This document shows positions 5,473 through 6,407 of a stretch of 6,407 nucleotides of DNA, in pieces. Numbering within the stretch: position 1 is the first letter of the stretch; every line of letters starts with the position of its first letter. Origin of the DNA: Acidimicrobiales bacterium (GTDB taxonomy: Bacteria; Actinomycetota; Acidimicrobiia; Acidimicrobiales; SHLQ01); the NCBI GenBank assembly GCA_013002375.1, contig JABDJW010000378.1, positions 1 through 6,407 of the forward strand, in the 5' to 3' direction. Below the pieces are notes generated by a model. That model did not search any database. It had not been told where the DNA came from and was given only the letters and a program-made list of their open reading frames with translations. A program made the position numbers and the translations under genes.

Positions 5473-5617
5473 TCACCGAAGTTGGTCCTTGAGGGCCTTG
5501 GTCACGTTGCGATATCGCCGAGCAGCCCGCTTTGCATCGCTGCCCGAAGGCATCGTCGGTCGTGAAGTGGTAGCCGGCTCCGCCGACGTCCTCCAGCGGC
5601 CACGCCCTGCCGATATC
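5473..5617 (-). pseudogene. Decayed minus-strand coding segment
   Basis: The spacer after the hydrolase holds a minus-strand stretch that looks coding but is not an intact gene. From 5617 to 5543, 22 of 25 codons end in G or C and spell a protein-like sequence containing WPLEDVGGAGYHFTTDDAFG. A shift of frame near 5545 leads into SDAKRAARRYRNVTKALKDQ and a stop at 5475-5473. The two halves read as one C-terminal end only if a frameshift is assumed. No start codon with a ribosome binding site is seen upstream. I do not recognise the family. Alternatives are a small basic peptide from ATG 5552, or a chance high-GC frame. Confidence 0.25.
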
Positions 5618-5677
5618 TGAAGATTTCGGGCTCGATCGGTTGGGACGAAAGTCACTAGCGACTCCGTGAGTGGCTCG

Positions 5678-5683
5678 TAGACT
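5678..5683 (+). promoter_or_regulatory. -10 element upstream of the cNMP-domain gene
   Basis: TAGACT matches TANNNT. Transcription would begin at about 5689-5691, giving a leader of roughly 45 bases to GTG 5734. A GTG at 5689 could alternatively be a leaderless start, but it lies only five bases from the hexamer. No clear -35 box is present. Confidence 0.35.
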
Positions 5684-5722
5684 GGATTGTGGTGGGGGGC
5701 TCCATCTACCCCTGGGGGAGTC

Positions 5723-5726
5723 AGGA
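5723..5726 (+). promoter_or_regulatory. Ribosome binding site of the cNMP-domain gene
   Basis: AGGA lies seven bases before GTG 5734. It favours this start over the in-frame GTG at 5689, whose 15 extra residues (beginning VVGGSIYPWG) do not look like part of the domain. Confidence 0.45.
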
Positions 5727-5733
5727 CCACCCC

Positions 5734-6135
5734 GTGAAAAACACAACCAATGCACAGTTTCGAGCCCTCGAAGCCTTTGTTCCGGCGCGCGAGATCCACG
5801 AACTCGATCACTTGGGCACCGTCGGCGCCCTCGAAGCGGCCCACGAACTGGTGCACATCGGCGATGTCGGCCGGGAATGCCTGGTCATTCTGGACGGCAC
5901 CGTGCTCGTCGACCGGGAAGACGGCACGACCCCGATCGAGGTCGGCCCCGGTGAGATCATCGGCGAACTGGCCCTGATCACGGGCGCCGAGCGCAACGCC
6001 ACCGTCACCGCGCAGACCGAAGTCACCGCACTGGCGCTGCATCGGGCCGAGTTCAACGCCGCGCTGGCCGACTGCCCCCACTTCGCGAAACACGCGCTGC
6101 TGCGAGCGGTCGAACGCCTCGCCCCTACCGGCTGA
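5734..6135 (+). CDS. Stand-alone cyclic nucleotide-binding domain protein (CRP/cNMP type)
   Basis: This 133-residue protein is essentially one cNMP-binding beta-roll. The CRECxxxLxG-like stretch GRECLVILDGTVLVDRED (from residue 46) is the central beta-roll. GELALITGAERNATVTA (from residue 77) is the phosphate-binding cassette, with Glu78 and Arg87 placed to contact ribose and phosphate. The C-terminal helix HALLRAVERL ends the protein with no helix-turn-helix, so it is not a DNA-binding CRP. Such single-domain proteins may act through partners or as cyclic-nucleotide sensors; the role here is unknown. GTG 5734 is chosen for its AGGA site. GTG 5689 would add 15 residues. The stop codon lies inside a hairpin, and the next bases continue as coding-like sequence in another frame, so a natural or sequencing frameshift near the end cannot be excluded. 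Confidence 0.85.
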   Translation: MKNTTNAQFRALEAFVPAREIHELDHLGTVGALEAAHELVHIGDVGRECLVILDGTVLVDREDGTTPIEVGPGEIIGELALITGAERNATVTAQTEVTALALHRAEFNAALADCPHFAKHALLRAVERLAPTG

Positions 6136-6150
6136 GGCGTTTCAGGCCGG
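6128..6150 (+). terminator. Hairpin at the end of the cNMP-domain gene
   Basis: CCGGCTGA (6128-6135) pairs with TCAGGCCGG (6142-6150) with one bulged base around a six-base loop. The stop codon is in the stem. It sits between two convergent genes, as a bidirectional terminator would, but there is no T-tract, so an intrinsic terminator is only possible. Confidence 0.3.
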
Positions 6151-6205
6151 GCTCGACATCGGCACGCTGGGCTACGACTACCTCTCGCGGGTCAACGCCG
6201 CCCGC
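6134..6205 (+). other. Start-less coding-like stretch in the convergent spacer
   Basis: In the frame beginning at 6134, 23 of 24 codons end in G or C, and they spell a protein-like string including EAFQAGLDIGTLGYDYLSR. The stretch lies just after the cNMP-domain stop, in the +1 frame relative to it, and runs into the antisense of the dehydrogenase gene, where third positions lose their bias. It has no start codon of its own. It may be a frameshifted tail of the cNMP-domain gene or a remnant of another gene. Confidence 0.25.
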
Positions 6206-6407
6206 CATCAACGAGGAACTGCTGGGCGGTACATGCCGCTCCGTCGTCGGCGGCCAGGAACAACACCATCTGAGCGAACTCGGCCGGATAGATCCTCCGC
6301 TTGATCGCCTGATCGCTGAGCGTTCCTTCCTCGCCCTCAGGACTCCACCACTTCGTCAGCTGGCGTTCCGTTGCCACCCAACCGGGCAGGACGGTGTTCA
6401 CCCGGAC
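6192..6407 (-). CDS. Short-chain dehydrogenase/reductase, C-terminal part only
   Basis: The frame enters from the right edge and gives the last 71 residues of an SDR-family NAD(P)-dependent oxidoreductase. VRVNTVLPGWVATERQ is the typical post-active-site strand with the N-x-x-x-P-G motif that contacts the cofactor. The terminal AQMVLFLAADDGAACTAQQF followed by LVDGG is the classical SDR ending. The cofactor-binding TGxxxGxG and catalytic YxxxK motifs would be outside the window. The segment between (TKWWSPEGEEGTLSDQAIKR, then RIYPAEF) resembles sugar or polyol dehydrogenases in my memory, so a sugar substrate is possible but weakly supported. The gene converges on the cNMP-domain gene. A GTG within the fragment is not the true start. 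Confidence 0.88.
   Translation of the reverse strand, partial: VRVNTVLPGWVATERQLTKWWSPEGEEGTLSDQAIKRRIYPAEFAQMVLFLAADDGAACTAQQFLVDGGRR

Noticed and set aside
4760..5755. Minus-strand 331-codon open frame across the hydrolase
   Set aside because: Most of it is antisense to the MBL-fold gene. Only the part within 5543-5617 looks coding and is listed separately.
1..6407. tRNA/rRNA genes, CRISPR arrays, insertion sequences, integrases
   Set aside because: No cloverleaf-like segment, no spaced direct repeats, and no transposase or integrase motif was found on either strand.

Overview
The window is high-GC DNA with strong G/C preference at third codon positions, many GTG starts, 4-bp ATGA/GTGA gene overlaps and probable leaderless promoters. 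This points to an actinobacterium. The protein style fits an environmental, Acidimicrobiia-like member, but that placement is inference. No tRNA, rRNA, CRISPR array, transposase or integrase was seen.

Layout. Positions 1-617 (minus) hold the 5' part of a cupin plus VOC (glyoxalase-fold) two-domain protein that runs off the left edge. It is divergent from a plus-strand operon, 691-3463, encoding all four parts of a 2-oxoacid:ferredoxin oxidoreductase: gamma, a 2x[4Fe-4S] ferredoxin subunit, alpha (pyrimidine-binding/transketolase half) and beta (TPP-binding). The alpha and beta signatures lean to the branched-chain 2-oxoacid (VOR) branch. A perfect 15-bp inverted repeat fills the divergent spacer and is the best candidate operator for both directions. 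A 27-codon repeat peptide ORF (3460-3543) bridges the beta gene to a Cys-dependent phosphatase (3524-3961).

A second unit starts at 4026 from its own probable leaderless promoter: a zinc-ribbon thioredoxin (trxC type), coupled by ATGA to a metallo-beta-lactamase-fold hydrolase ending at 5470. The following spacer (5471-5733) holds a decayed-looking minus-strand coding segment and the putative promoter of a stand-alone cyclic-nucleotide-binding-domain protein (5734-6135). A short hairpin and a start-less coding-like stretch follow. The right edge holds the convergent 3' end of a short-chain dehydrogenase gene (minus, 6192-6407).

Working together: the four OFOR subunits should form one complex that oxidatively decarboxylates a 2-oxoacid with CoA and passes electrons through the delta clusters to ferredoxin. 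The divergent cupin-VOC gene may share its control and substrate signal. The thioredoxin/hydrolase pair and the cNMP-domain protein have no obvious biochemical link to it. I see no clear novel defence or mobile system. The most unusual items are the operator palindrome, the repeat micro-ORF, the duplicated ribosome-binding/start module and the two orphan coding-like stretches.
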